A stretch of 64,000 nt of DNA from Zygaena filipendulae (taxonomy: Eukaryota; Arthropoda; Insecta; Lepidoptera; Zygaenidae): NCBI GenBank assembly GCA_907165275.2, contig OU015651.1, forward strand, positions 10,624,501 to 10,688,500, written 5' to 3'. The notes under the pieces are model-generated. The model saw nothing but the letters and a program-made list of their open reading frames with translations. It searched no databases and had not been told where the DNA came from. A program made the position numbers and the translations under genes. Position 1 is the stretch's first letter. The number at the start of each line of letters is the position of its first letter. Of this stretch, positions 13,413-23,867 are shown piece by piece.

Positions 13413-14011
13413 TAAAGGGTCTTTCAATAAGGACGGGTCGATTTTGACATGAAATAAAAAAGGCCGTGTGTGAGATTTTAACGATTTTTTTTTTTAATTT
13501 GAAAGAGCTATATATGCCATTATGTGTGGAAAATCACATCGTTTAAATGTCCGCCGCGGCTTCTCACGGTGGCACGAATTCGAGTTGTCCAATGTTCAAC
13601 AACTCTGCCGCATAGTTCGGGTTGAATTTCAGCGATAGCCTGAGCTATGTTGACTTTAAGGGCATCGGTCGATTGTGGGTTATTGGTATAGACCTGCGAC
13701 TTAAGAAAACCCCACAAAAAAAAGTCTAAAGGTGATAAGTCGCAGGATCTCGGTGGCCAATTCACAATTCAATTTGAAGGACCACCTCGTCTGCCGTAAA
13801 ATGGGCGCAATGCACGTAACGTTTGCACTAACGAACACTCATTTTGGTAATACATTTTTAACATTTGGACGTGTTGCTCAACCGTGTAACTTGCCATGGT
13901 GATTTGGCATTACTAACTGAATAAAAAAATATAGGTTAGAAAGACGACGTTAAAACAACATGGCCGCCACAGGCTGCCAACATCGACCCGTCCCTATTGA
14001 AAGACCCTTTA
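13413..14011 (-). mobile_element. Internally deleted IS630/Tc1-mariner-like transposon
   Basis: TAAAGGGTCTTTCAATA at the left and its complement at the right (TATTGAAAGACCCTTTA) are terminal inverted repeats of about 30 bp, continuing through GGACGGGTCGAT with one mismatch; TA dinucleotides lie at both ends. The interior carries the two ends of one transposase gene on the minus strand. The copy is about 600 bp, so most of the catalytic domain has been deleted. Confidence 0.85.
13520..13897 (-). pseudogene. Transposase remnant: N-terminal DUF4817-like part joined to C-terminal part
   Basis: From ATG at 13895-13897 the frame reads MASYTVEQHVQMLKMYYQNE and then LRALRPFYGRRGGPSN, like the DUF4817 helix-turn-helix region that opens many insect transposases. 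TGA follows at 13769-13771. In the same frame the sequence resumes at WPPRSCDLSPLDFFLWGFLK, the last-aspartate block of the DDE domain, and runs to a stop after HLNDVIFHT at 13520. The first catalytic Asp and the region between are missing. With the in-frame stop and the deletion, the product cannot be active. Confidence 0.8.
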
Positions 14012-14787
14012 CTATTTTCTCACTCTAGCTAGCAATGCGTCTTTACGATTGCACTGACGTATCTAACCGCAATAACGATTTACCTATTTCAAGTATCGCA
14101 AACTTAAATATAGATCAACAAGGGATGGATTTACGAGTATTTAGTACAACTTGCACACATTAGCTACAAAAGAAATATATTTTTATTATTTAAAAATAAA
14201 CTGTAAACAGTTGCCAGAACGGTACGGGAATAGTGGTCGCCGTAAATACGAGTACAAAGAGTTCACAACGCAATATTGTCACCCAGTTCAGGCCTTACTA
14301 CAAGTTAAATCTAATGATCGAGAATCTATCTCTCAGTGTAGTAAGGGAAAGAGACGGAGCTAAAGATGATCATAGGTTATATGACTATATGTACGTAACT
14401 ATTATAATTTAACCAGCTATCTTGCGTGGCGATTTGTGTCTTTCTTCATGTTACGTACCACTTTACGTATCGATTAATAATCACGGATAATAATAAATCC
14501 TATTGTTTATCATATCTATAAATAAACCAAACGTAAGCAACGCGTCAGTACAGGGGACGAAAGCAATAACGAAAGGGGACACCCCCATAAACAAGTTCGT
14601 TTCTAAATATACAACTGCAACAAACTGACGCAGTAGCTCGAGCGTCCGGCACACTAGGCGACTTTTTGTTCGCGCCCGATTACACACTTCATGCAACGAG
14701 ACCTTGACGACGCGCAAAGTGCAGTGAGAGAAAGTCGTCTTGCAGTGACCCAATTAAGGCAAGACACAAACTGCACGATAATAAAAT
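14012..14787. other. No gene recognised
   Basis: Spacer with a moderately GC-rich part at 14530-14780. The plus frame from 14691 gives a short polar stretch (DLDDAQSAVRESRLAVTQLR), but it runs into the SINE and is not supported as a gene. It could contain the distal 3' UTR of Hs6st. Confidence 0.35.
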
Positions 14788-15001
14788 CGACGATCGGATT
14801 GGCGCGAGTGGACAAATTAAGAGGTACCGGGTTCAATTACCAGTGGGGTCGGACTTTGTGTAATGAACTCTGGATTTCGCTTTCTAGTCTGGGCGTGCGT
14901 TGTATACTTGTATACGTATCCATAGTATAATAACATTTGCTCGGTTTCCGCGACAAAAGCGTATATGTATATAGATTTGTGTTATGAAATATTATTATTA
15001 A
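14788..15001 (+). mobile_element. tRNA-derived SINE, copy 2
   Basis: It is the same family as 35050-35325: GATTGGCGCGAGTGG (A box, altered), GGGTTCAATTACCAGTGGGG, GGACTTTGTGTAATGAACTC, GGTTTCCGCGAC and a short ATTATTATT tail. It is older, with more substitutions, and lies about 640 bp beyond the Hs6st stop codon. Confidence 0.7.
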
Positions 15002-15181
15002 CTGTAAAGTATACCATATATTCGTAACTTAAAAATAAATGCGCCTTTTTAAACTGCAAAGAGATCGTGACGAGTAGAGTTGGTTTAAAATTAAACAATA
15101 CGTCACATATTATCTTATGATACAATACGAGAATGTCTTCTTAGCGAAACGTCACGAAGCGTCCATGTCAACGACTCCCCG

Positions 15182-15492
15182 TAACGACACTTCAGTGGTG
15201 TCGTTAAATTATATGTTCTCTATATCACGATCGTTACATTTGTTATCGTCTATACAATAACTGATGTACGCAGTATTAACCTGACAATAATTTATCATTA
15301 AAATATCGTCCTATATTATGTACCTACAGCTGGTGCTAATAAACATGGCATATTTATTATGTAATATAATATAACAATGTTAACACACAATAATATGCAG
15401 TTTAATAATAATCGTTCGTTTGCACTATCAACACTACAGATGTACGTCATTATCAAATTATTTCACAACAACGACACCCACAAGATGTCGTT
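15182..15492. other. Two short hairpins in the probable Hs6st 3' UTR
   Basis: At 15182-15206 TAACGACAC and GTGTCGTTA pair as a 9-bp stem with a 7-base loop. At 15470-15492 AACGACA and TGTCGTT pair as a 7-bp stem with a 9-base loop. Both contain ACGAC...GTCGTTA. They may be two parts of a decayed inverted repeat or of a UTR structure; no function is claimed. Confidence 0.35.
15353..15358 (-). terminator. Candidate poly(A) signal of Hs6st
   Basis: TTTATT on the plus strand is AATAAA on the minus strand, about 285 bases after the Hs6st stop codon. It is the first canonical hexamer I noticed downstream. A longer 3' UTR is equally possible, because further hexamers occur by chance in AT-rich DNA. 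Confidence 0.3.
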
Positions 15493-15641
15493 AAGGGGGT
15501 ATACTTGACATTGAACGCATTAAAATACGTATATATACCTATAACCGTTCTGGTATCTACACAGTACGTTTTAGAATGACTAGTGTACGCACTAGGGGGG
15601 GTGTGTGTGACGTCACCGTCCACGGGTTGCCCTCGAACAGG

Positions 15642-15786
15642 TTACTTGCCCCTGTACCTCTCGGTGGTGGCGTCTTCGAGGTTGCTGTCCCAATCGAACT
15701 CGGTAACTCCGTTCCGGGGCGACACCTCGCCCAAATGTTTCCAGCGGTATTTGAAATCGGCATCGCGCTTCTTGAGCGCTTTGAAT
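15642..15786 (-). CDS. Hs6st: Heparan-sulfate 6-O-sulfotransferase, terminal coding exon E
   Basis: This is the last coding exon: one base completing Arg, 47 codons and TAA at 15642-15644. The acceptor is gttgttaaacag/A at 15787-15788. The resulting junction reads FKR then FKALKKRDADFKYR, a basic C-terminal tail that continues the helix after YEYAKSLM. It ends in an acidic and polar stretch, DWDSNLEDATTERYRGK. The tail is less conserved between species than the catalytic core, so this call depends mainly on phase, on the acceptor, on an intron of only 228 bp to exon D, and on the alternating charge pattern typical of the family C-terminus. A downstream exon used as an alternative end cannot be excluded. 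Confidence 0.85.
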
Positions 15787-16014
15787 CTGTTTAACAACGT
15801 ACATCTGTTACGTACATGTAACAAATTCTTTTTACTGTCCTTCTATAAAGGTACATGGTGGAATCCTCAAGTGGGCGTGGATGGCAAAACTCGAAACCAC
15901 GAGAAATAGCGAAAAGTATTCAAAGGGTTCTCGGGGCCGATTTCGATAAAAATTATATAACTTTACGCTCCGATTGTGGGGGGGGGATTGATTGTGATCA
16001 GCGTGCACACTAAC

Positions 16015-16199
16015 CTCTTGAACATGAGACTCTTGGCGTACTCGTACAGCTCCAGGTCGAGCGAGTTGAGTCGCTTGACGCGCGCCACCTGCGCGGGCGT
16101 CAGCTCGGCGAGCGTCGCCGCCGACACGGTCGCGTTGTGCTGCGTGAACGGCACCGCGAAGCGCAGGTTGAACGTCTCCTCAAATACGTACTGCGATAT
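16015..16199 (-). CDS. Hs6st: Heparan-sulfate 6-O-sulfotransferase, internal exon D
   Basis: This 185-bp exon starts in phase 0 and has 61 codons plus two bases. It begins ISQYVFEETFNLRFAVPF, continues with a sequon (HNATVS) and an arginine-containing helix, and ends LDLELYEYAKSLMFK. It corresponds to the family segment TQYLFERTFNLKFIRPF to LNDLDMQLYDYAKDLF. The acceptor is tacatcag/ATA at 16200-16201 and the donor is CAAGAG/GTTAGTG at 16013-16014. The junction with exon C reads EFQK/ISQYVFE without a frame change. A foldback MITE (16275-16487) sits 76 bp upstream of the acceptor. Confidence 0.96.
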
Positions 16200-16274
16200 C
16201 TGATGTAGGAACACCACACCACCAATTTGTACAGAGCGGAAATAAATGATCCTGATTGCAGGGGAAACACTTAC

Positions 16275-16487
16275 CGCCGCATTCAGAGTCGACTTTAATG
16301 ATTACTTAGTTAAGTATAGATTTTTAAAATAAAACTGGCGCAATCAGACCAGTTTAAATTTAATGAGATGTAACTTAATTAGTTAAATGCCAATTAACAT
16401 TAATTTATTAAACTTGTCTGATTGCGGCAGTTTTGTTTTAAAAATCTTTACTTAACTAAGTAATCAATAAAGTCGACTCTGAGTGCG
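16275..16487. mobile_element. Foldback MITE, copy 2, in the Hs6st intron
   Basis: It has the same termini (CGCCGCATTCAGAGTCGACT) and arms as 12331-12565, but a shorter centre in the opposite orientation: AATGAGATGTAACTTAATTAG occurs here and its complement in copy 1. It lies 76 bp upstream of the acceptor of Hs6st exon D, on the minus strand. Confidence 0.85.
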
Positions 16488-17255
16488 TGTAATAGGCATT
16501 TCGAAAGACTGTGAAAGAAACTGCGAAGAGCAACTAGTAAAAAAATAAATAAAAGTGCATTGAAATATTTTTGAAGTTGAAAGTATAACATTTAGTACTT
16601 TTTAACCGACTTTACTATTTATTTAAAATAATAGCATTTAGAATTTAAAGAATGACTTAAATTAACTTCTGATTACCACTTATTCTATGTATTATTTAAG
16701 AAATTATATATTCAATATTAATTAGAGTACTGTTTCCCTACAACTACCTACAGCTTTTATGTAATTCGGTATCTTCTAAGACTCATGTATATTTGCCAAA
16801 TTGCTATATAGTATAAGGACATTAAAAGCAGAGATTTTTTTGTTTGCGTAATAAAATTAGTGCCCCATTTATAGGAACAAATTGCGTGAAAAAATTCAAT
16901 GTGCAAAATGTTCGCACAAATTTTTTTACCAAGGTTTTTTAGGTATTAGAAAGTTTCGTCAAATTTCCACATTTGCAATGTTAATGGCCAGATTTGTTCA
17001 GAGTGAGTTTTACGTATTTACGTACGTACGTACCTACGTAACACGATGTACGGATATTTCTATAGTCGTTTAGCATGGTTTTTCTCGCAGATTTTGGATT
17101 AAAGCAAACACTGCAACTGATGGGTTCAGTTTTCATCCCGTCACGTTTAAAGTTTAGTTTTTTTTTCAGTCTTAAATTTCAAAATTTGATGTTTCTGGTT
17201 TCAATGGTTTCGGGTCTGGGTAAATATATCAGTCAATCGGCAATCATTGAGGTGT

Positions 17256-18047
17256 ATGCAAAATTTCACGCGGTCTGTTAATTTCGGAGTTTCCGCAGGA
17301 ATGCCGTGATAAAAGTATCCGATGTCCTTTTCTGTACGCTTTACATCGTGTCTGCAAAATTTCATGATAATCGGATGAGTAGTTAAGATGTGAAAAGGTA
17401 ACAGACAGACAGACAGACAAGAGTTACATTCACATTTAAAATTTGGCATACTTCCTCCAAGTATGCCAAAATAAATTATAACAAATGTTATATTTATTTT
17501 GGCATACTTCCTCCTATAAACCTTGATAGCTACTACAAATATTTTTAATAATGTACCTGTGAAATAATAAGATCGCACCGAGCGATCGTTAATATTGAAT
17601 ACTAGCTATACCCCGCGGTTTCATCCGCATGAGTTTCGGAATTCCCACAGGAACTCTAAAGTAGCCTAATTACTACTTATAACATTGACAGCTAATTAGC
17701 AGTGACAGTACCGTTGAAATCGGTTCAACCATTTCGGAGATTCACCCGCGTGAGTTTCGGAATTCCCGCAGGAACTCCAAAGTAGCTTGACTTACTCCTT
17801 ATAACACCAGCTAAATAGCAGTGAAAGTCTCGTCGAAAGCGCGGTCGAACCGTTTCGGTGATTAGCTGTTCCCGCGTTAATTTCGGAGTTCCCGCGCGAA
17901 TTCCGGGATAAAAAATACCTTAATAATTATGTCCTTCTCCCCTGACAACGTGTATGCAAAATTTCATGATAATCAGATGAGTAGTTGAGGCGTGGAAAGG
18001 ACGAAAGAAGGAAAGACAGACAAAAGTTACTTTCGTATTTAAAATGT
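17256..18047 (-). mobile_element. Cluster of Lep1-like pieces in the Hs6st intron
   Basis: Minus-orientation pieces occur at about 17258-17440 (no CTAG end, ending at an (ACAG)n tract), 17601-17740, 17745-17860 and 17866-18047. All share (G)AATTCC...GGA with GATAAAA or CTCCAAAGTAGC modules. Part of the cluster and its flank is duplicated: 17492-17602 resembles 18068-18175. Confidence 0.6.
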
Positions 18048-18175
18048 TAGATCTTCACTCTCTTTACATTTATATTGGCACACTTCCTATAAACCTTGAT
18101 ATAGACTACAAAGATTTTTAATAATGTACCTGTGAAATAAGCTCGCACCGAGCGACCGTAAATATTGAATATTCA

Positions 18176-19371
18176 TAGGGGCTAAGTGCGTTTTCTGGTC
18201 GGCAACACGGTACTGGCGTTTTGCCGGCAAATGGCGTCGCCGCCGATATCTGGCGAGCGCGTGAATAATGACCGAAGTTATCTGCGCGCGGGGTCACTGC
18301 ACCACAATAGGTGGAGGTGGCGACAATCTATACTCGTAGGTGCCTTAGGTGGCCTACACTCCAGTCTCCAACTACTAGCCAGCGTGCAGCGCTAGCGACA
18401 CGGGACTAATGCGACCACAGAGATAATAACAACATTAATTAGACAGGACAGGGCACACAGGGCATGCAGGCGGCGCGGGGCACGCGCGCGCGCTTGGTTG
18501 CAAAAGAAGTTGAGCAAATGCTCTAACTTTCTCAAAGCTTTCTTTACCAGTAGGTACAGATTTTCTATTTCACCAAGTACATTTGGCTATGATTGTTGTG
18601 AGATGTGCATTGTTTTAGTGTGCGTAACTTTGGGAACGCTCAGTGTCGATTGCAATGATGTTTTCAAGCACAAATGCGCTCATCGGTACCGTCATTACTA
18701 CAGCCAGGGCAGAGCGGACTTGGTGAAATAGGACTGTGAATTATGAAAATCGTGACTAATTAAAAAATTAACCAACTTGAGTTTAATACATTTTTGGGCG
18801 TATGGAATAGTTTTGTGTAAGAAAACCATCCGGCGACACCGGTTTTCATTGAGTTTTATACTAAACTGAGTCCTTCTATATCCGTTCTGTGAACGCGACC
18901 CACATAACGCACGATTAACTGACGCCACACTTTACGATATGGCGCGATAACTTTACGACAATATTATTAAATTACGATATGAATATATGCATAGAGCGAT
19001 AAATTCTGCTTCTATCTCGAACATGAGTCGGTAAAACGTCGGACCTACCTTTAAGATTAATAGGCATCTGCACTTTCCCTCTCGCGATATTTTCCTTGGA
19101 ACGATTCCTCGCACTCACCAGCACCCAATTGGCGTTATTCAACGTTGCGGTATTATTCAAATAACCGCGACAGTTATTACGGCTTAAGGGTTCCGTGTGT
19201 ACGATGGGTTTTACAACATCGTCATAATAAAGGGGGCTCTAATAACTTAAAAATTATACCGACACCTTTATTATGTGGTATAAAGTTCCAGCTATCCTTA
19301 TTATCCGCGATATTTTGTTCCTCTGAAGTTTGTTTCATTTGTTTAAGTGAATTTATGAAAGAAATCAGGTT
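18176..19371. other. Hs6st intron; GC-rich patch and unassigned DNA
   Basis: 18184-18500 is GC-rich and ends in CACGCGCGCGCGC. Splice phase between exons C and D is already satisfied, so this is not a missing constitutive exon. An enhancer or alternative exon is possible but unsupported. Confidence 0.4.
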
Positions 19372-19548
19372 GTCAGGGATACAGAGAAGGGTGCTTTTTG
19401 TTCAGGAATTCCCACGGGAACTCCGTAGTTACCGCGGGTGAAACTGCGGCTAACAGCTAGTATTTTATAACTACAAACATGCAACTTGTCAGAGAATTCC
19501 CGCAGGAACTCCAAAATTATTGCAAGTGAAGTCCCAAGGAACAGCTAG
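19372..19548 (+). mobile_element. Two truncated Lep1-like 3' ends
   Basis: The first ends CCGCGGGTGAAACTGCGG...CAGCTAG at 19460. The second, 19480-19548, ends AAGTGAAGTCCCAAGGAACAGCTAG. Confidence 0.6.
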
Positions 19549-19579
19549 CACTATATAAAGATTAAGGTATGCTACCAGA

Positions 19580-19804
19580 GGGGCTATTGTAACTTTTGTG
19601 TCTATCATTTTTCGGTTGCAAACAAAAACATGGCGGTTTTGTAATCACAATATGCACGTTTTGACACCTACTATATCTAGCAATCAACCAAAATAAACCT
19701 ACTTCAAAAGTTGAAACTGGCCAAACATGATCAATGAATCACAAGACCGCTATGTTTCCGATCGAAATCTAAAAATGATAGAAACAAAAGTTACATAATT
19801 GCCC
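19580..19804. mobile_element. GGGCAATTA-ended MITE, copy 1 (Hs6st intron)
   Basis: GGGGCTATTGTAACTTTTGT at the left pairs with ACAAAAGTTACATAATTGCCC at the right; the inner arm TCTATCATTTTTCGG is matched by a decayed partner. A relative lies at 22882-23128. Confidence 0.65.
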
Positions 19805-19820
19805 TACAGAGTATAATCCT

Positions 19821-20023
19821 GCTAATATTATAAATGAGAAAGTGTGGATGTTTGGATATTTGGATGTTTGTTACTCAATCACGCAAAAACGGCTGAACGG
19901 ATTTGGATGAAATTTGACATGCACGTTGTCAGTGGTACAGAGAAGGACATAGGGTACTTTTTATCCCGGAATTCCCGCGGGAACTCTGAAATAACTGCGG
20001 GTGAAACCTCGGGGCACAGCTAA
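19821..20023 (+). mobile_element. Lep1-like element next to the exon C donor
   Basis: It starts GCTAATATTATAAATGAGAA, contains AAACGGCTGAACGGATTTGG and TACAGAGAAGGACATAGGG, and ends GCGGGTGAAACC...CACAGCTAA. It stops 24 bp short of the exon C boundary, so the splice donor region is hemmed in by mobile DNA. Confidence 0.7.
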
Positions 20024-20047
20024 TGGAATAATAAGCAGAGCACTCAC

Positions 20048-20292
20048 CTTCTGAAACTCGGTGAGTCCGAAGAACGCCATCGCGGCGAGGTTCCTCTTGG
20101 CGGAGGCGAGCAGCACGCGCTCCGTGTCCGCGGTGCGGTGGCGCAGCGTGCCGTTGTAGCAGCCCACCAGCGCCAGGTCGGCCAGCATGCGCGTCTGCCG
20201 ATTGTTGGCCAGGTTCCACGGGCACGCCGCGAACTCGTCCAGCATCACGCTGCGCCACGACTCGCCCGTGTAACACGGCGGCACCTCCGACG
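20048..20292 (-). CDS. Hs6st: Heparan-sulfate 6-O-sulfotransferase, internal exon C
   Basis: This 245-bp exon has two bases completing a split Ala codon and then 81 codons, ending in phase 0. It includes PPCYTGESW, CPWNLANNRQTRMLADLAL, VGCYNGTL and, at its end, AMAFFGLTEFQK. NLANNRQ-RMLADL and FFGLTEFQ are hallmark blocks of the heparan-sulfate 6-O-sulfotransferase C-terminal half. A sequon, N-G-T, lies in the CYNGTL block and fits a luminal Golgi protein. The acceptor is ttgcgtag/CG at 20293-20294 and the donor is CAGAAG/GTGAGTG at 20046-20047. The exon is GC-rich against an AT-rich intron background. A Lep1-like element ends at 20023, only 24 bp inside the intron from the donor. Confidence 0.96.
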
Positions 20293-20344
20293 CTACGCAA
20301 ACGGAACAAAAGCGTTTGTGTAATAATAGGCTAGCCGCCAGGTG

Positions 20345-20585
20345 ACAAAATTTTAGTTCTTAGTCCGGCGTCGTGTAGATTGATTAAAAACATTGGACAC
20401 GTATTATTTTCTTTTGTCACGTAAATTTCGCGTGACGTCACTTGGTACACTTTATTTATACCTACCTACGTGAAGTCGCGAGCCCATTCGTCTCTATTAT
20501 TTTTTTATTATCCAACTGACGTGACGGATGAAATCATTTCATCGGATGATTTAGCATTTAGCATTTTGATTTTCATACCCCCGCC
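20345..20585 (+). repeat. Dispersed intronic repeat, copy 1
   Basis: It shares with 22366-22665 the ordered blocks AATTTTAGTT, ATTGGACACGTATT, a CGTGACGTCAC-type block, the CAACTGACG motif near the end, and GATTTTCATACCCC. No termini or open frame are recognised. Confidence 0.55.
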
Positions 20586-22365
20586 TATTCAAGACCCTAG
20601 ACAAGAGTCAAGGTAGCGCCCATAGCAGAACAGGCTTTTACTAACTTTTAATGATAATTTTGCAGACTATAAAAATACTAAAAATAACGTAATAACAAAC
20701 ACGGCCATTTTGGGCAGTTTTCAATTATAGGTAGGTATTTTTTTTTTATTGCAGGTGGCGCTAGTTCCAATCTTGTAAGGGCCTTAAGAAGTTATAGCGT
20801 TGTACCACCTCCAGTATGTTTTCTAAAGGAAAAGGATGGTTTTCCAGCGACTAGGAATGTGCAGAAAATCAGCATCGTCGGTTATGCAGCGCCTGCGGAA
20901 TAGCTACAACGCGACGGCATCTCAAAGGCGGTGGCATTCACAATTCCAATATGTTCAATGCGATGCGAGTAGTTGGGAGGGCAGGAGTTCTATTAATTCT
21001 CGGCAAAGAAAGACCTGTGAGTGTAGAGTTTGAGTAGTGTCTAATAACTTGACTCAAGGCCACGTCGCTGGCGAAGTCGTGCGTGATGAGTTCACAATAG
21101 TAATTATTTTCCAACAAATTCCAAAGAAACTGACTAACACAAAACTGATCAACACGAACTGCTTAAAATATTTTTGTAATGTACTTATAATGTTTTTTAA
21201 TCCTTAAAATACCATGGTTCGACTTCGGTGTCTGAGAGTATATTTTTGTTATGACAGTAATTTAAAACAAAAAAATGCATTGCGTGTCTGCTTTCTGCAC
21301 ATCACTGACAACTTGAAAATGTGTCTATTTGTTATTGATGAAACAATCAAGTATAATAATAGGTAAATAATAGGAAATGGAAAACTTTTCAGATAGTGTA
21401 GGTACTTTAAGTATAATATATTTTTCATTAAATTTCCGCAAATACGGTTTGTCACCTCAGACAAAATATGTGATGTCATATTATCTGGCTAATCAAAGAA
21501 GCCTAACTCAAAATACGCAAGCAACAAGAGTAGAAAAAAAACATAACGCAAGTAATACAAAATATAATGACGTGGTGGGTGTTTCTTTTTAAGTGAGGAA
21601 AGATTAAAATTTCGATTATACATATTTATAGATTTAAAAGTAGGTATAAATTATTACCAAGAATATTCCACATGAATATTCTTTGTAACTCTACGTTTTA
21701 GTGTCCGATTGCGTACTCCATTGGATATGCTACAAATAATATAGCACAAATCGACTCAATCTATTCGGTATAGTATAATTAATTACTGTTGTTACTGACG
21801 GATACCTACAACTATCACATTATGGGGGCAACACGCAAACTATAATACCTTTGATCGATCTAACTTACGACACACAGAACACAGAAGTGGAGCGCAATTA
21901 AAAAATAACAAAACGTTAAACTATAAGAGAATGAAGTAGGCTAATACATTACACCTATGAAGTGTTGATGGCAGAAATCCATCCATCAATTTGAAACAGG
22001 TAATGAAATTTGGAATTACGCAGTACACAGTAATGTTAGGTTAGGTTAAAAGAGAAAGAAGAAAGAAAATACTTACATTTATTTCAGCACAACACACAAG
22101 AAAAAGAAACAAACACAAACAGTGCCTAATCTAAGAGGGACTTAAAGCAATGAGGGATAGTGACTATTTAGTATTCTATTTTTGTTCTACATGTCTAAAA
22201 AGTAAAAACAAAATTGAAGGTTATTTTCGACGTAAATTTATATAAAAAAACCGACGTTCCGACGGATCATACCTAAATGTTATTCACCAGCGTTTTTTCA
22301 AAATGTTATCTCTGAGGGTTATCAGTTTTTTCATTAGTTACACCTATAAGCAAGTTAACTAAATT
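20586..22365. other. Hs6st intron; no feature recognised
   Basis: AT-rich intron DNA between the two copies of the dispersed repeat. No conserved frame was seen. Confidence 0.5.
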
Positions 22366-22665
22366 TTAGTTTTTAGTTCGTTATTTATGTAAATTAATAA
22401 AAAATATTGGACACGTATTTGTTATTTTTTTTTTCCGAATTATAAAATAATGGCGATACATTGAGTCGAAATATCGTACGACGTCACGTCTTGCTACATA
22501 TTTTACGTAGTTATGACGTCACGAGCCTTCGCTCCTAAACTTTAATGCGCTTTATCTAAGTACATATTTTTTCATTAATTTCAAAAGCAAAATACATACA
22601 CGTGTCTGTTATTTTTTTGTTATCAAACTGACGGACAAAATACAATTTTGATTTTCATACCCCGG
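22366..22665 (+). repeat. Dispersed intronic repeat, copy 2
   Basis: It is the counterpart of 20345-20585 with the same block order and longer spacers: AAATTTTAGTTTTTAGTTCG, ATTGGACACGTATTTG, two GACGTCACG boxes, CAAACTGACGGAC and TTTTGATTTTCATACCCC. Confidence 0.55.
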
Positions 22666-22764
22666 AAACATGCCTATTGCGGGCACGAATAAATAGATAA
22701 GTACTTACCTCGTTCAACTTAACATAATGTCAAATCAGATATCAGGGTAGAAGTTAACACTCAC

Positions 22765-22847
22765 CAGTGGCGGTGCGACCCTGACACCAATGCCGGGAGC
22801 CTTTCCACGTGGCGCCTCGTTTCACGTGCCGATACTCCGACAAGTAC
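22765..22847 (-). CDS. Hs6st: Heparan-sulfate 6-O-sulfotransferase, internal exon B
   Basis: This short exon of 83 bp has one base completing an Arg codon, 27 codons and one trailing base. It encodes YLSEYRHVKRGATWKGS and then RHWCQGRTAT. This is the segment directly after the RDPVSRY-type 3'-phosphate-binding motif in 6-O-sulfotransferases, where the family has YLSEWRHVQRGATWK. The acceptor is tcatcgaag/G and the donor is CACTG/GTGAGT at 22763-22764. Its phases fit exon A (2 to 1) and exon C (1 to 2) exactly, which is why it is placed between them although it is too short to stand out as an open reading frame. A MITE begins about 35 bp upstream of the acceptor, at 22882. The exon was found by motif and phase logic. 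Confidence 0.93.
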
Positions 22848-22881
22848 CTTCGATGAATAAATTGAGTACATAACTAAGTAT

Positions 22882-23128
22882 AGGGCAATTATTTTAACTA
22901 TTGTAGCTATCATAATTTTTCGGTTGCAATAGTACGTACTACGTAAACATGATGATTTTTCGATAAAATAGTTATTTTTTGACACCTAAAATTTCTCGTT
23001 GACCAAGATCAACATATTATTTCAAATATTGTAGCAGCTGTTTAAACATGAATAATATTCGCAAAACTACTATATGATTCCGATTGAAATAAAAATATTT
23101 GCAACAACAAAAGTTACTTAATTGCCCC
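22882..23128. mobile_element. GGGCAATTA-ended MITE, copy 2 (Hs6st intron)
   Basis: AGGGCAATTATTTTAACTA at the left and AAAAGTTACTTAATTGCCCC at the right form diverged terminal inverted repeats. GCTATCATAATTTTTCGGTT and TTTTTTGACACCTA match copy 1 at 19580-19804. Its edge is 35 bp upstream of the acceptor of exon B. Confidence 0.65.
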
Positions 23129-23867
23129 ACCCTGCTGATTTTAATCATATAGTAAAATAAACATTAATTAACACTGGGGCACTTTTCCGTGAGGACACTT
23201 AAGAAGTCGTATTTTCTTTCACTTAGCTTTACCTATGGCGTTCGAATAAACGAGTAAAATATCATCAAAACATTTATCGTAGGTATCATGTCTAACCTAC
23301 TCATAATAATGAACGAGTTAGTAAGAACTTAATTGGATATGAGTTCAGAAAAATTCTCCTTCCTTCCTATTTTAAGAAAGCTTTATTATCTACATCACTC
23401 TTCTTGATAATATGTACGAGTCATTTATCTTCACTCACTAATTTATTCACAAACGATCGAATTTATCACGAAACGATTTCTTCAGTGATTACCTCTTACC
23501 AAGTATCTCTTACCATTAAAGGTAAATCGGGAGAGGTCTTTCGATTAAATAGAGTTAGTAAGAGACACTACTGAAACGAGGCGGTGGTATTGTACTCGTT
23601 ATGATAATAGGCATGTTGACAAATTTTCAAATCCCCTTTTATAATGCAGGTACACGTCTACTATTTCCGAAAAACTCATTATTTCAGCATTAGTTTATAG
23701 TTTTAACGCAAATTACTGCATTTTATTTTGTCTAATTTGAATTGTGCTCGAAAACACTCGTGAGTGTCATGGCGCCACTTGTGACGTCACACCTAAGTTC
23801 ACGTAGCATTGTGTGTATGCTCGACGAACAAAGTCTACAATATATTTATTAAAAATTAATTCCAAAG

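Noticed and set aside
15576..15909. Plus-strand frames of 72 and 108 codons
   Set aside because: They are antisense to Hs6st exon E, whose minus frame has the matching acceptor, phase and stop.
18184..18500. Possible exon in a GC-rich intron patch
   Set aside because: Exons C and D join in phase 0 with a conserved protein junction, leaving no room for a constitutive exon.
19929..20309. 126-codon minus frame overlapping exon C
   Set aside because: It is a shadow in another frame of the GC-rich Hs6st exon; the true frame gives the NLANNRQ and FFGLTEFQ motifs.
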